A stretch of DNA of 22,187 bases. Origin: DATKQI01 sp035532755. GTDB lineage: Bacteria; Pseudomonadota; Alphaproteobacteria; Acetobacterales; Acetobacteraceae. This document shows, in pieces, positions 7,954 to 15,520 of the stretch. The notes below the pieces were generated by a model. It was not told the origin of the DNA. It ran no database searches and was given only the letters and a program-made list of their open reading frames with translations. The DNA lies in assembly GCA_035532755.1 (NCBI GenBank), contig DATKQI010000286.1, forward strand, positions 1-22,187, given 5' to 3'. A program made the position numbers and the translations under genes. The first letter of the stretch is position 1, and each line of letters begins with the position of its first letter.

Positions 7954-8214
7954 ATGACCCTGGCCCTGCAACTGAACGACTACCGGCTGACCACCGCCGA
8001 GATCCTCTATCGCATGCCGGACCATCCGGACCTGCTGCAAAGCTACGTGTGGCAGGAGCTTGACCTCGCGCCGCGGTTCCCGGCGCTGCGCCGGTTCCTC
8101 GATTTCTGGCGGCGGGAGCTGGACGGGCAGGTGCATTCGGTGCGGGTCGCCTCCGCCGAGCTGATCCGCCCGCCGCAATGGCGCCATCCGGGAGCGTATC
8201 TCCAGCTGCACTGA
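7954..8214 (+). CDS. usg: Usg-family protein
   Basis: An 86-residue soluble protein of the Usg family (COG5425), a small family of unknown function found mainly in Alphaproteobacteria and named from a link to tryptophan genes. The usual features are seen: QLNDYRLTTAEILYRMPDHPDLLQSYVWQELDLAPRFP in the N-terminal half and the FLDFWRRELDG helix, ending IRPPQWRHPGAYLQLH. The ATG at 7954 has an excellent site, GAGGAGG, just upstream; an earlier in-frame start (7840) would add a basic stretch without similarity. No trp gene is in this window; its neighbours are groESL (divergent) and ctaA (55 bp downstream, same strand). Its promoter would lie near the second CIRCE element. Confidence 0.88.
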   Translation: MTLALQLNDYRLTTAEILYRMPDHPDLLQSYVWQELDLAPRFPALRRFLDFWRRELDGQVHSVRVASAELIRPPQWRHPGAYLQLH

Positions 8215-8269
8215 GTATTTTGGCGCGGCGGATGTTCCAGCCGCTCGGGTGTGGTCTATATCACAGCCC

Positions 8270-9376
8270 ATGCCCTTCGATCTGACCGCCGCGCGCCCGG
8301 CTTCCCAGGCCTCCAACCCGCGCAGCCGCCGCCTTGTCGCCATCTGGCTGTTTGCCGTGTGCGGGATGATCCTGGTGATGGTCGCACTCGGCGGCGCCAC
8401 GCGGCTCACCGGCTCCGGCCTGTCGATCATGACGTGGGAGCCGCTGTCCGGCGCGCTGCCGCCACTGTCCCACGCGCAGTGGGAGCATCTGTTCGCGCTC
8501 TACAAGCAGATCCCGCAGTACAAGCTGCTGCACCGGGGGTTCGGCCTGGCAGGGTTCCAGCACATCTTCTGGCTGGAATGGGTGCACCGGCTGTGGGGGC
8601 GGCTGATCGGGGTGGTGTTCCTCCTCCCGCTCGTCTGGTTCTGGGCCACCGGGCGGATCGGGCGGCGGCTGCTGCCGCTGCTGGCCGCGTTCTTCGTGCT
8701 GGGCGGAATGCAGGGGGCGGTTGGCTGGATCATGGTCGCCTCCGGCTTCCGGCCGGACAGCGTGGCGGTGGCGCCGGCACTGCTGGCCGCGCACCTGTCG
8801 CTCGCGCTGCTCCTGTACGGCGTGATCCTGTGGACCGGGCTGTCCGTGCTGACGCCCCGGCCAACCGCCGCAGGGGGCGGGACGGCGCGGCGGTTCGCGA
8901 TCGGTGCGACCGTGCTGACGGCGTTGACCATCGTCGCCGGCAGCTTCGTCGCCGGCACCCATGCCGGGTTCGTGTACAACACCTTCCCGCTGATGGACGG
9001 GCGGCTGGTGCCGGCGAGCTATGCCGAGCTGCATCCGTTCTGGCGCAACCCCCTCCGGAATCTTGCCGCCGTGCAGTTCGACCATCGGGCGCTCGCCACG
9101 CTGACCGCGCTGGCGGTGGGCGCGACCGTGATCGCCGGCCTGCGCGGCCGCCTGCCGCGCCCGGCGCGGCTCGCGATGATGGCGCTGGGGCTGGCGGTGG
9201 CCGCGCAATATGCGCTGGGCGTCGCCACGCTGCTGCTGGTGGTACCGATGGGTCTGGCCGTGCTGCACCAGTGCAACGCGGTGCTGCTGCTGACCGCCGA
9301 ACTGGTGGTTGTTCACACGCTGCGCCCCGCGCGCGCGGCCGCGCCGGCGACAATGCCGGCGCCTCAGGAGGCATGA
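8270..9376 (+). CDS. ctaA: Heme A synthase (COX15/CtaA)
   Basis: A 368-residue polytopic inner-membrane enzyme that oxidises the C8 methyl of heme O to a formyl group, making heme A for cytochrome oxidase. It has about eight helices in two four-helix bundles. Heme-ligand histidine regions are visible: LLHRGFGLAGFQHIFWLEWVHRLWGR in the first half, and QFDHRALA and LHQCNAVLLL in the second. TRLTGSGLSIMTWEP and NTFPLMDGRLVP are family signatures. The alphaproteobacterial COX15-type layout lacks the cysteine pair of Bacillus CtaA. I prefer ATG 8270; GTG 8249 in the same frame is possible, and neither has a strong ribosome site. Its stop overlaps the tldD start. Confidence 0.93.
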   Translation: MPFDLTAARPASQASNPRSRRLVAIWLFAVCGMILVMVALGGATRLTGSGLSIMTWEPLSGALPPLSHAQWEHLFALYKQIPQYKLLHRGFGLAGFQHIFWLEWVHRLWGRLIGVVFLLPLVWFWATGRIGRRLLPLLAAFFVLGGMQGAVGWIMVASGFRPDSVAVAPALLAAHLSLALLLYGVILWTGLSVLTPRPTAAGGGTARRFAIGATVLTALTIVAGSFVAGTHAGFVYNTFPLMDGRLVPASYAELHPFWRNPLRNLAAVQFDHRALATLTALAVGATVIAGLRGRLPRPARLAMMALGLAVAAQYALGVATLLLVVPMGLAVLHQCNAVLLLTAELVVVHTLRPARAAAPATMPAPQEA

Positions 9377-10839
9377 TGACCGATCCACGTTTCCCCGCTG
9401 CCGGCGCACTGGCGGTGACGGACGCACTGTTCTTCGACCGCGCCGAGGCGGGGCTGGATCGCGATGGAGCCATCGGCGCCGTCGGCCGCGCGCTGGATGG
9501 CGCGGACGACGGGGAGCTGTTCCTGGAATACCGCGAGAGCGAGAGCCTGAGCCTTGAGGACGGGCGCATCCGCGCCGCCGGGTTTGACACCGCGCTTGGC
9601 TTCGGCCTGCGCGCGGTGGCGGGCGAGGCCACCGGCTACGCCCACGCCGGCGAGGTTTCGCAAGACGCGCTCGCCCGCGCGGCGGAGAGCGTGGCGGCGG
9701 TGCGCATGGGGCACAGCGGCACCGCCGCAACACCGCCGCGCGCCACCAACGCGCGGCTCTATTCGGATGCGAACCCGCTGCCGGCGATGGCCTTCGCCGA
9801 GCGCACCGCCCTGCTCGGCGCCATCGACGCCTTCGCCCGCGCCCGCGATCCGCGCGTGGTGCAGGTGATGGCGAGCCTGACGGGCGAGTGGCAGGCGGTG
9901 CAGATCATCCGCGCCGACGGCGCGCGCGTGGCCGATCTGCGGCCGCTGGTCCGGCTGAACGTGTCGGTGGTGCTGGAACGGAACGGGCGGCGCGAGACGG
10001 GCAGCCATGGCACCGGCGGGCGCTTCGGGTATGACCGGGTGACGGACGAGGCGGTGTGGCAGGGGGCGGTGGCGGAGGCGCTGCGGCAGGCGGCGCTGAA
10101 CCTCGACAGCCGCCCCGCTCCGGCCGGCGAGATGGAGGTGGTGCTCGGCCCCGGCTGGCCCGGCATCCTGCTGCACGAGGCGATCGGCCACGGGCTGGAG
10201 GGGGATTTCAACCGCAAGAAAACCTCCGCCTTCGCCGGCCTGCTGGGCCAGAGGATCGGCAGCCGGGGCGTCACCGTCGTCGATGACGGCACCATCCCCG
10301 ACCGGCGCGGCAGCATCACGGTGGACGACGAGGGCACGCCGTCGGGCCGCACCGTGCTGATCGAGGACGGCATCCTGGCGGGCTTCCTGCAGGATAGGAT
10401 GAACGCGCGGCTGATGGGCATGGCGCCCACCGGCAACGGCCGCCGCCAGTCCTACGCGCACGCGCCGATGCCGCGGATGACCAACACGATCATGCTGGGC
10501 GGCACCCACGCGCCGGAGGAGATGATCCGGTCGGTCAAGCGCGGGCTGTACGCGGTGAATTTCGGCGGCGGGCAGGTCGATATCACCTCCGGCAAGTTCG
10601 TGTTCTCGGCCTCCGAGGCGTACCTGATCGAAGACGGGCGGGTGACGGCGCCGGTGAAGGGCGCGACGCTGATCGGCAACGGGCCGGATGCGCTGACGAA
10701 AGTGGAGATGGTGGGGATGGACATGGCGCTCGATCCGGGCATCGGCACCTGCGGCAAGAACGGCCAGGGCGTGCCGGTGGGCGTGGGCCAGCCGACGCTG
10801 AAGCTCTCGGGGCTGACCGTGGGCGGGACCGCGGCATGA
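9373..10839 (+). CDS. tldD: Metalloprotease TldD
   Basis: A 488-residue TldD. With its partner TldE/PmbA it forms a heterodimeric zinc protease that degrades unfolded peptides and matures some modified peptides such as microcin B17. The active-site HEAIGH (residues 268-273, metal-binding HExxxH) is intact, followed by GLEGDFNRKK; the C-terminal half has the DITSGKFVFSASEAYLIEDG segment of the family. The start overlaps the ctaA stop as ATGA and follows AGGAGG; a second ATG at 9376 is equally placed. Its own stop overlaps the pdxH start, giving tight coupling. tldE is not in the window, as is common. Confidence 0.95.
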   Translation: MMTDPRFPAAGALAVTDALFFDRAEAGLDRDGAIGAVGRALDGADDGELFLEYRESESLSLEDGRIRAAGFDTALGFGLRAVAGEATGYAHAGEVSQDALARAAESVAAVRMGHSGTAATPPRATNARLYSDANPLPAMAFAERTALLGAIDAFARARDPRVVQVMASLTGEWQAVQIIRADGARVADLRPLVRLNVSVVLERNGRRETGSHGTGGRFGYDRVTDEAVWQGAVAEALRQAALNLDSRPAPAGEMEVVLGPGWPGILLHEAIGHGLEGDFNRKKTSAFAGLLGQRIGSRGVTVVDDGTIPDRRGSITVDDEGTPSGRTVLIEDGILAGFLQDRMNARLMGMAPTGNGRRQSYAHAPMPRMTNTIMLGGTHAPEEMIRSVKRGLYAVNFGGGQVDITSGKFVFSASEAYLIEDGRVTAPVKGATLIGNGPDALTKVEMVGMDMALDPGIGTCGKNGQGVPVGVGQPTLKLSGLTVGGTAA

Positions 10840-11426
10840 CCGATCCGTTCGCGCAATTCGATGCCTGGATGGCGGAAGCCGTGGCCGGCGAGCCGAACGA
10901 TCCCAATGCGATGAGCCTGGCCACCTGCGCCGCGGATGGCCGTCCGTCCGTGCGGATGGTGCTGCTCAAGGGTGTCGATGGGCCGGGGGCCGCGGCGCGG
11001 GGCTTCCTGTTCTTCACCAACGTCGAAAGCCGCAAGGGTGACGAGCTGGCGGCGAACCCGTACGCGGCGCTGCTGTTCCACTGGAAATCGCTGCGCCGGC
11101 AGGTGCGGATCGAAGGTGCGGTGCTGCCGGTGTCGACCGCGGAGGCGGATGCCTATTACGCCACCCGCGCGCGCGGCTCGCGCATCGGCGCCTGGGCGTC
11201 CATCCAGTCGCGCCCGCTGCCGGACCGGGCGGAGCTGGAGCGGCGGGTGGCGGAATTCGAGGCCGCGCATCCGGGGCCGGACGTGCCCCGCCCGCCGTGC
11301 TGGTCCGGCTACCGGCTGGTGCCGGACACGTTCGAGTTCTGGCGGGACATGCCCTTCCGCCTGCATGACCGCACCGTCTTCGCCCGCGCAGGCGGAGGGT
11401 GGGAGAGCGGCAAGCTGTACCCGTGA
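10836..11426 (+). CDS. pdxH: Pyridoxamine 5'-phosphate oxidase
   Basis: A 196-residue FMN enzyme that oxidises pyridoxine or pyridoxamine 5'-phosphate to PLP, the last step of the DXP-dependent vitamin B6 route and of salvage. Family motifs: AMSLATCAADGRPSVRMVLLKG (residues 25-46, FMN/substrate site), FFTNVESRKGDELAANPYAALLFHWKSLRRQVRIEG, ASIQSRPL, and FRLHDR, with Arg175 and His177 at the positions of E. coli Arg197 and His199. The C-terminus is KLYP where E. coli has RLAP, a conservative change. The start shares ATGA with the tldD stop and the stop shares GTGA with the next gene, so translation is probably coupled on both sides. PLP made here serves the dehydratase and glycine cleavage enzymes. 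Confidence 0.96.
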   Translation: MTDPFAQFDAWMAEAVAGEPNDPNAMSLATCAADGRPSVRMVLLKGVDGPGAAARGFLFFTNVESRKGDELAANPYAALLFHWKSLRRQVRIEGAVLPVSTAEADAYYATRARGSRIGAWASIQSRPLPDRAELERRVAEFEAAHPGPDVPRPPCWSGYRLVPDTFEFWRDMPFRLHDRTVFARAGGGWESGKLYP

Positions 11427-12931
11427 TCCCGCCCGCCCAGGCGGAAGCCGCGGCCCTGCTGCGGCGGCTGGCCGGCGAAGCGCCGATCGAGACGCATATT
11501 TCCGCCGTCTTCCGCGGCCCGGAGACGGTGTGGAAGCTGAAGAAGGCGGTACGGCTGCCCTATCTCGACTTCTCCACCGTGGCCGCGCGGGAGCGGTTCT
11601 GCCGGCACGAATTCGCGCTGAACGCACTGGCCGCGCCGGGCCTGTACCGGGATGTCGTGCCGGTGCTGCGCGGTGCGGACGGCGCGGTGCGTCTTGGCGA
11701 GCCGGGCGGGGCGGCGCCGGGGGCGATCGACTGGGTGCTGCGCATGGGGCGCGTGCCGGAGGCGGATTTCCTGCCGGCGGTGCTGGCGCGCGGCCCGCCC
11801 GATCCGGCGCTGCTGGACGCGCTGGGCGATGCGGTCGCCGCGTATCATGCCCAATGTCCGAAGGTGTCCGGCGTGGATGCGCCGGCGGCGCTGCGGCTGG
11901 TGGCGGAAGGCAACGCGCTGGCCGCCACGGAAGCCGGCCTGCCGGCCGAGGCCGTGCGGGGCTGGACGCGCGATGTGCTGCGCGCCCTGGCGGAGCGGGA
12001 GGCGTGGCTCGCGGCGCGGGCGAAAGCGGGGTTCGTCCGGCGCGCGCATGGCGATCTGCATCTGGGCAACCTGTGCCTGTGGCACGGCCGGCCGACATTG
12101 TTCGATGCGCTGGAGTTCGACGAGGCGCTGGCGACCATCGACACCGGCTACGACCTCGCCTTCCTGCTGATGGACCTCGACTTCCAGGCCGGGCGGGCGG
12201 CGGCGAACCGGGTGCTGAACCGCTACGTGGCGCGCACCGGGGATGCGGACCTCGTGGCCGGGCTGCCGCCGTTCCTCAGCCTGCGGGCGATGGTGCGCGC
12301 CCATGTGCGGGCGGGCGGGGTGCGGGCGGGCGGGGGCGCGGCGGATGCGGCGCGCTACCTGGACCTCGCGCTGGCCTGTCTGCGGCCGGTGCACCCGATG
12401 GTGCTTGCGGTGGGCGGCCTGCCCGGCACCGGCAAATCCACGCTGGCCCGCGCCGTTGCCCCGGCACTCGGCCCCGCGCCGGGCGCGCTCGTGCTGCGCA
12501 GCGACGAGATCCGCAAGCGCCTGCACCATGCCCCGCCCGAGCAGCACCTGCCGCCGGAAGCCTATGGCGAGGCGGCGAACCGAACCGTGGCGGCGGCGCT
12601 GATCGCCGCGGTGTGGGTGGCGGCCGCAGGTGGCCATACCGTGATCGCGGACGCGACCTTCCTGGATGCGGCAGACCGCGCGGCGGTGGCGGCAGCGGCG
12701 GCATCCGCCGGAAGGCCGTTCCTGGGCGTGTGGCTGCACGCGGCGCTGCCGGTGCTGGAGGCGCGCATCGCACGGCGCACGGGCGATGCATCGGATGCCA
12801 CGGTCGCGGTGCTGCGCAAGGCCGCCGCGGCCGAGCCGGCCGAGCCGGGCTGGACGCGGATCGACGCCGGGGATCGCGCGGCGGCGGAGGCGGCGCTGGG
12901 CCGTGCTGTCGGGAACCGCCTGAACCTGTGA
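11423..12931 (+). CDS. APH-like kinase domain fused to P-loop (AAA_33) kinase domain
   Basis: A 502-residue two-domain protein. Residues about 18-320 resemble an aminoglycoside-phosphotransferase-like kinase: VWKLKKAVRLPYLDF (37-51) around the nucleotide-binding lysine, the catalytic-loop HGDLHLGNL (209-217) with Asp211 and Asn216, and FDALEFDEALATIDTGYDLAFLLMDLDF where the metal-binding acidic residue lies. Residues about 325-502 form a separate P-loop kinase with Walker A GLPGTGKST (332-340) and the RSDEIRKRL motif, as in AAA_33/zeta-toxin-like predicted kinases (COG2187 plus COG0645). The substrate is not known; annotation as a resistance gene would be unjustified. GTG 11423 was chosen because it overlaps the pdxH stop (GTGA) and shadows of the upstream gene lie before it. 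Confidence 0.85.
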   Translation: MIPPAQAEAAALLRRLAGEAPIETHISAVFRGPETVWKLKKAVRLPYLDFSTVAARERFCRHEFALNALAAPGLYRDVVPVLRGADGAVRLGEPGGAAPGAIDWVLRMGRVPEADFLPAVLARGPPDPALLDALGDAVAAYHAQCPKVSGVDAPAALRLVAEGNALAATEAGLPAEAVRGWTRDVLRALAEREAWLAARAKAGFVRRAHGDLHLGNLCLWHGRPTLFDALEFDEALATIDTGYDLAFLLMDLDFQAGRAAANRVLNRYVARTGDADLVAGLPPFLSLRAMVRAHVRAGGVRAGGGAADAARYLDLALACLRPVHPMVLAVGGLPGTGKSTLARAVAPALGPAPGALVLRSDEIRKRLHHAPPEQHLPPEAYGEAANRTVAAALIAAVWVAAAGGHTVIADATFLDAADRAAVAAAAASAGRPFLGVWLHAALPVLEARIARRTGDASDATVAVLRKAAAAEPAEPGWTRIDAGDRAAAEAALGRAVGNRLNL

Positions 12932-12960
12932 TAGGTTGGACAGGATAGAGGGAGGATTTC

Positions 12961-13827
12961 ATGGCCATCCGCAAGCTGCTGCTGCCGCTGACCGGAACCG
13001 CCGCCGGGGAATCGGCGCTTGCCACCGCGCTGATCGTGGCGCGGACGTGGAACGCGCATGTGACGGCGCTGCATGTGCGGGTCGATTCGCGCGATGTCGC
13101 CCCGCTGGCCGGCGAGGGCCTGTCGGGCGCGATGATCGAGGAGATGATGGCCGCGACGGAGAAGGAAAGCGGGGATCGCGCCCATGCCGTGCGCGCGCTG
13201 TTCGACCGTTTCGTGGCGCAGCACGAGGTGGTGGTGAGCGAGCCGCGTGCGAAATCCGGCATCGCCACCGCAAGCTTCGCCACGATCACCGGGCGGGAGG
13301 AGGATCTGGTGGCGCAGCAGGCCCGCCTTGCGGACCTGACCGTGGTGCCGCATCCGGAGGTTGGGCAGGACGTGTCTTCCTCGGACGCGCTGCACGCGGT
13401 GCTGTTCGATTCCGGCCGGCCGGTGCTGCTCTCCCCGCACGCCGCGCCGGCGAGCCTCGGCAACCGCGTGTGCATCGCCTGGAACGGCACCGCCGAAAGC
13501 GCCGCCGCGGTGCAGGCGGCCCTCCCCTGGATGCAGCGCGCGCAGGCGGTGCGCATCCTCACCTCCGAGGGCTACCAGCGGCGCGGGCCGGAGGCACCGG
13601 AACTCGCCGCCTATCTCGCGCTGCATGGCGTGGAGACGGACATCGCGACGTTCCGCCCGGTCGACCGGATCGTCGCCGCCGGGTTGCTGGCGGCGGCGCG
13701 CGAGTTCGGCGCCGACCTGCTGGCGATGGGCGCCTATTCGCATTCCCGCCTGCGCCAGCTCATCCTGGGCGGGGTGACGCGGTACGTGCTGGAATCGGCC
13801 GACCTGCCGGTTCTGATGAACCGTTGA
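12961..13827 (+). CDS. Universal stress protein, tandem Usp domains
   Basis: A 288-residue cytoplasmic protein with two Usp-type Rossmann-like domains: the first from MAIRKLLLPLTGTAAGESAL to about residue 150, the second from NRVCIAWNGTAESAAAVQAAL to the end. The second keeps the nucleotide-binding loop GAYSHSRLRQLILGGVT (residues 257-273), close to the G-2x-G-9x-G(S/T) motif of ATP-binding Usps, followed by RYVLESADLPVLM. The first domain lacks a clear version, so it is probably degenerate. The ribosome site GAGGGAGG is 5-12 bases before the ATG. It lies 29 bp past the kinase fusion and 4 bp before marR, so it is likely part of the same transcript. The client process is unknown. Confidence 0.92.
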   Translation: MAIRKLLLPLTGTAAGESALATALIVARTWNAHVTALHVRVDSRDVAPLAGEGLSGAMIEEMMAATEKESGDRAHAVRALFDRFVAQHEVVVSEPRAKSGIATASFATITGREEDLVAQQARLADLTVVPHPEVGQDVSSSDALHAVLFDSGRPVLLSPHAAPASLGNRVCIAWNGTAESAAAVQAALPWMQRAQAVRILTSEGYQRRGPEAPELAAYLALHGVETDIATFRPVDRIVAAGLLAAAREFGADLLAMGAYSHSRLRQLILGGVTRYVLESADLPVLMNR

Positions 13828-13831
13828 ATCC

Positions 13832-14350
13832 ATGGTCGGCGCGATTGCCAGGAACGAGGCGGGCAGGTCCGGCGCGGCGGGAACGGAGGCCGCCGTCCGC
13901 GCCTATGTGAAGCTGCTGCGCGCCTCCCGCGCGGTGGTGGCGATGGTGGAACCGCGGCTGGTGGCCGAGCATCTCACCCTCACCCAGTTCGGCGTGCTGG
14001 AAGCGGTGCTGCACAAGGGCCCGCTGACGCAGCGGGAGCTGACGCGCAAGGTGCTGACCAGCGCGGGCAACATGACCGACGTGATCGACAAGCTGGCCGC
14101 CCGCGGCCTGGTGCAGCGCGTGCCCTGCCCGGAAGACCGGCGCAGCGTGCGCATCGTGCTGACCCCGTGCGGCCGCGCCCTGGTCGAGCGGCTGTTTCCG
14201 CTGCACGCGGAGGATATCGCCCGCGCCATGGCCGGCCTCGATGCGGGCGAGACGGGGGCGCTGGACGGGCTGCTGCGCACGCTCGGCCATGCCGCGCAGG
14301 CGGTGGAGCCCCTTGCATCGCTGCCCTGCCCCTCCCATCTGCGCCGATGA
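13832..14350 (+). CDS. MarR-family transcriptional regulator
   Basis: A 172-residue winged-helix regulator, a homodimeric DNA-binding protein usually released by small phenolic or oxidised ligands. The winged helix is seen from LTLTQFGVLEAVLHKGPLTQRELTRKVLTSAGNMTDVIDKLAARGLVQR (about residues 49-97), with the wing PCPEDRRSVRIVLTPCGRALVER next. Two cysteines flank the wing (in RVPCPEDRR and LTPCGR), so redox sensing is conceivable but unproved. The ATG at 13832 lies 4 bp past the usp stop with no strong ribosome site of its own, suggesting coupled translation; the conserved domain starts later, so the N-terminus is uncertain. An 18-bp palindrome lies directly after its stop and before pirin. 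Confidence 0.9.
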   Translation: MVGAIARNEAGRSGAAGTEAAVRAYVKLLRASRAVVAMVEPRLVAEHLTLTQFGVLEAVLHKGPLTQRELTRKVLTSAGNMTDVIDKLAARGLVQRVPCPEDRRSVRIVLTPCGRALVERLFPLHAEDIARAMAGLDAGETGALDGLLRTLGHAAQAVEPLASLPCPSHLRR

Positions 14351-14368
14351 TCGTTCGATATCGAACGA
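14351..14368. promoter_or_regulatory. 18-bp perfect palindrome between marR and pirin, probable operator
   Basis: TCGTTCGATATCGAACGA is a perfect palindrome with no spacer, and it fills half of the 31-bp gap between the marR stop and the pirin start. It has the length and dyad symmetry of MarR-type operators, and a marR gene is adjacent. It ends two bases before the pirin ribosome site AAGGAGG, so binding could block transcription of pirin from a promoter inside marR. A zero-loop hairpin is a poor RNA structure, so an operator is the better reading. Confidence 0.65.
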
Positions 14369-14381
14369 AAAGGAGGATGCG

Positions 14382-15086
14382 ATGATCGACGTGCGACCCT
14401 TCGCCGGCCTCGGCCATTTCCGCAACGACTGGCTGAACGCCCGGCATCATTTCAGCTTCGGCCACTACCACGACCCCGCCCGCATGGGCTTCGGCGCGCT
14501 GCGGGTGTGGAATGACGACGAGATCGCCCCCGGCACCGGGTTCGACCCGCATCCGCACCGGGAGATGGAGATCATCACCTATGTCCGGCAGGGCGCGATC
14601 ACCCATCGCGACAGCCTGGGCAACGAGGGAAGGACCGAGGCGGGCGACGTGCAGGTGATGCACGCCGGCACCGGCATCACCCACGCCGAATACAACCGCG
14701 AGCCCGAGGCCACCCGGCTGTTCCAGATATGGATCCTGCCGGACCGGCACGGGGCCGCGCCCGGCTGGGGCATGCGGAGCTTCCCGAAGCAGGCCGGCGA
14801 CGGGCTGGTGCTGCTGGCGAGCGGCCGGCCGGCGGACGCGCAGGCTGGCGCGCTGCCGCTGAATGCCGATGCGGCCGTGGCCGCGGGGCGGCTCGCTCCG
14901 GGCGAGACGGTGGAATGGGCGCTGGCGCCCGGGCGCAGCGCGTATCTGGTGGCCGCAAGCGGGTCGGTGAGCGTGAACGGTGTTGCGGCCGGCACCCGCG
15001 ATGGCGTGGCGGTGACGGGCGAGGAGACGCTGCGCATCAAGGCCGAGGTGCCGACCGAACTGGTGCTGGTGGATATGGCTGCATGA
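14382..15086 (+). CDS. Pirin family protein, short YhhW type
   Basis: A 234-residue bicupin pirin, the size of E. coli YhhW, which has quercetin 2,3-dioxygenase activity in vitro. The metal site is complete: His57 and His59 in FDPHPHREME, His101 and Glu103 in GITHAEYN, the same numbering as in YhhW. The opening HFRNDWLNARHHFSFGHYHDP is typical, and LFQIWILPD ends the N-terminal cupin. The C-terminal cupin has no clear metal ligands, as in the family. AAGGAGG lies upstream of the ATG at 14382. It follows marR and the palindrome, so it is the most likely target of that regulator. The physiological substrate is not known. Confidence 0.93.
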   Translation: MIDVRPFAGLGHFRNDWLNARHHFSFGHYHDPARMGFGALRVWNDDEIAPGTGFDPHPHREMEIITYVRQGAITHRDSLGNEGRTEAGDVQVMHAGTGITHAEYNREPEATRLFQIWILPDRHGAAPGWGMRSFPKQAGDGLVLLASGRPADAQAGALPLNADAAVAAGRLAPGETVEWALAPGRSAYLVAASGSVSVNGVAAGTRDGVAVTGEETLRIKAEVPTELVLVDMAA

Positions 15087-15096
15087 GGTGGGCCGC

Positions 15097-15519
15097 ATGA
15101 TGATCCGGGTCGCCCCCGGGCTGTTCCTGGACGATGCCGCGTTCGAGGAGAGCTTCGTCCAGGCGCCGGGGCCGGGCGGGCAGAACGTGAACAAGGTGGC
15201 GACGGCCGTGCAGTTGCGCTTCGATGTGCGCGGCTGCCCGACGTTGCCGGAAGCGGTGAAGGCCCGGCTCGCGCGGCTGGCCGGGCGGCGGCTGACGAAG
15301 GAGGGCGTGCTGGTGCTGATGGCGCACCGGCACCGCACGCGCGAGCGCAACCGGGCCGATGCGGCGGAGCGGCTGCTCGCGCTGGTTCGCGCCGCGGCGG
15401 TGGCGCCGGTGCGGCGCAAGCCCACGCGGCCCTCGGCCGGCCAACGCCGGCAGCGGCTGGAGGCGAAGGTGCTGCGGGGCGGCGTGAAGGCGCTGCGCCG
15501 CACGCCCCAACCGGAGTAG
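15097..15519 (+). CDS. arfB: Alternative ribosome-rescue factor ArfB (YaeJ/ICT1-like)
   Basis: A 140-residue codon-independent peptidyl-tRNA hydrolase that releases nascent chains from stalled ribosomes lacking a stop codon. The catalytic GGQ is at GPGGQNVNKVATAVQLRFD, and the basic C-terminal tail (VRRKPTRPSAGQRRQRLEAKVLRGG) is the part that enters the mRNA channel; length equals E. coli ArfB. Full release factors are much longer and have a codon-recognition domain, absent here. Start choice: ATG 15097 or 15100 follow GAGGTGGG; GTG 15088 is in frame but lies inside that site. It is 10 bp past the pirin stop, and it ends only one base from the convergent ctaG stop. Confidence 0.92.
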   Translation: MMIRVAPGLFLDDAAFEESFVQAPGPGGQNVNKVATAVQLRFDVRGCPTLPEAVKARLARLAGRRLTKEGVLVLMAHRHRTRERNRADAAERLLALVRAAAVAPVRRKPTRPSAGQRRQRLEAKVLRGGVKALRRTPQPE

Positions 15520-15520
15520 A

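Noticed and set aside
8251..9372. In-frame extension upstream of tldD giving an 862-residue protein
   Set aside because: The extension overlaps ctaA in another frame and has no family similarity. The TldD fold and an AGGAGG site set the start at 9373.
11423..12400. Aminoglycoside resistance gene
   Set aside because: The APH-like fold is shared by many kinases, and the fusion to a P-loop kinase plus a housekeeping operon location argue against drug resistance.
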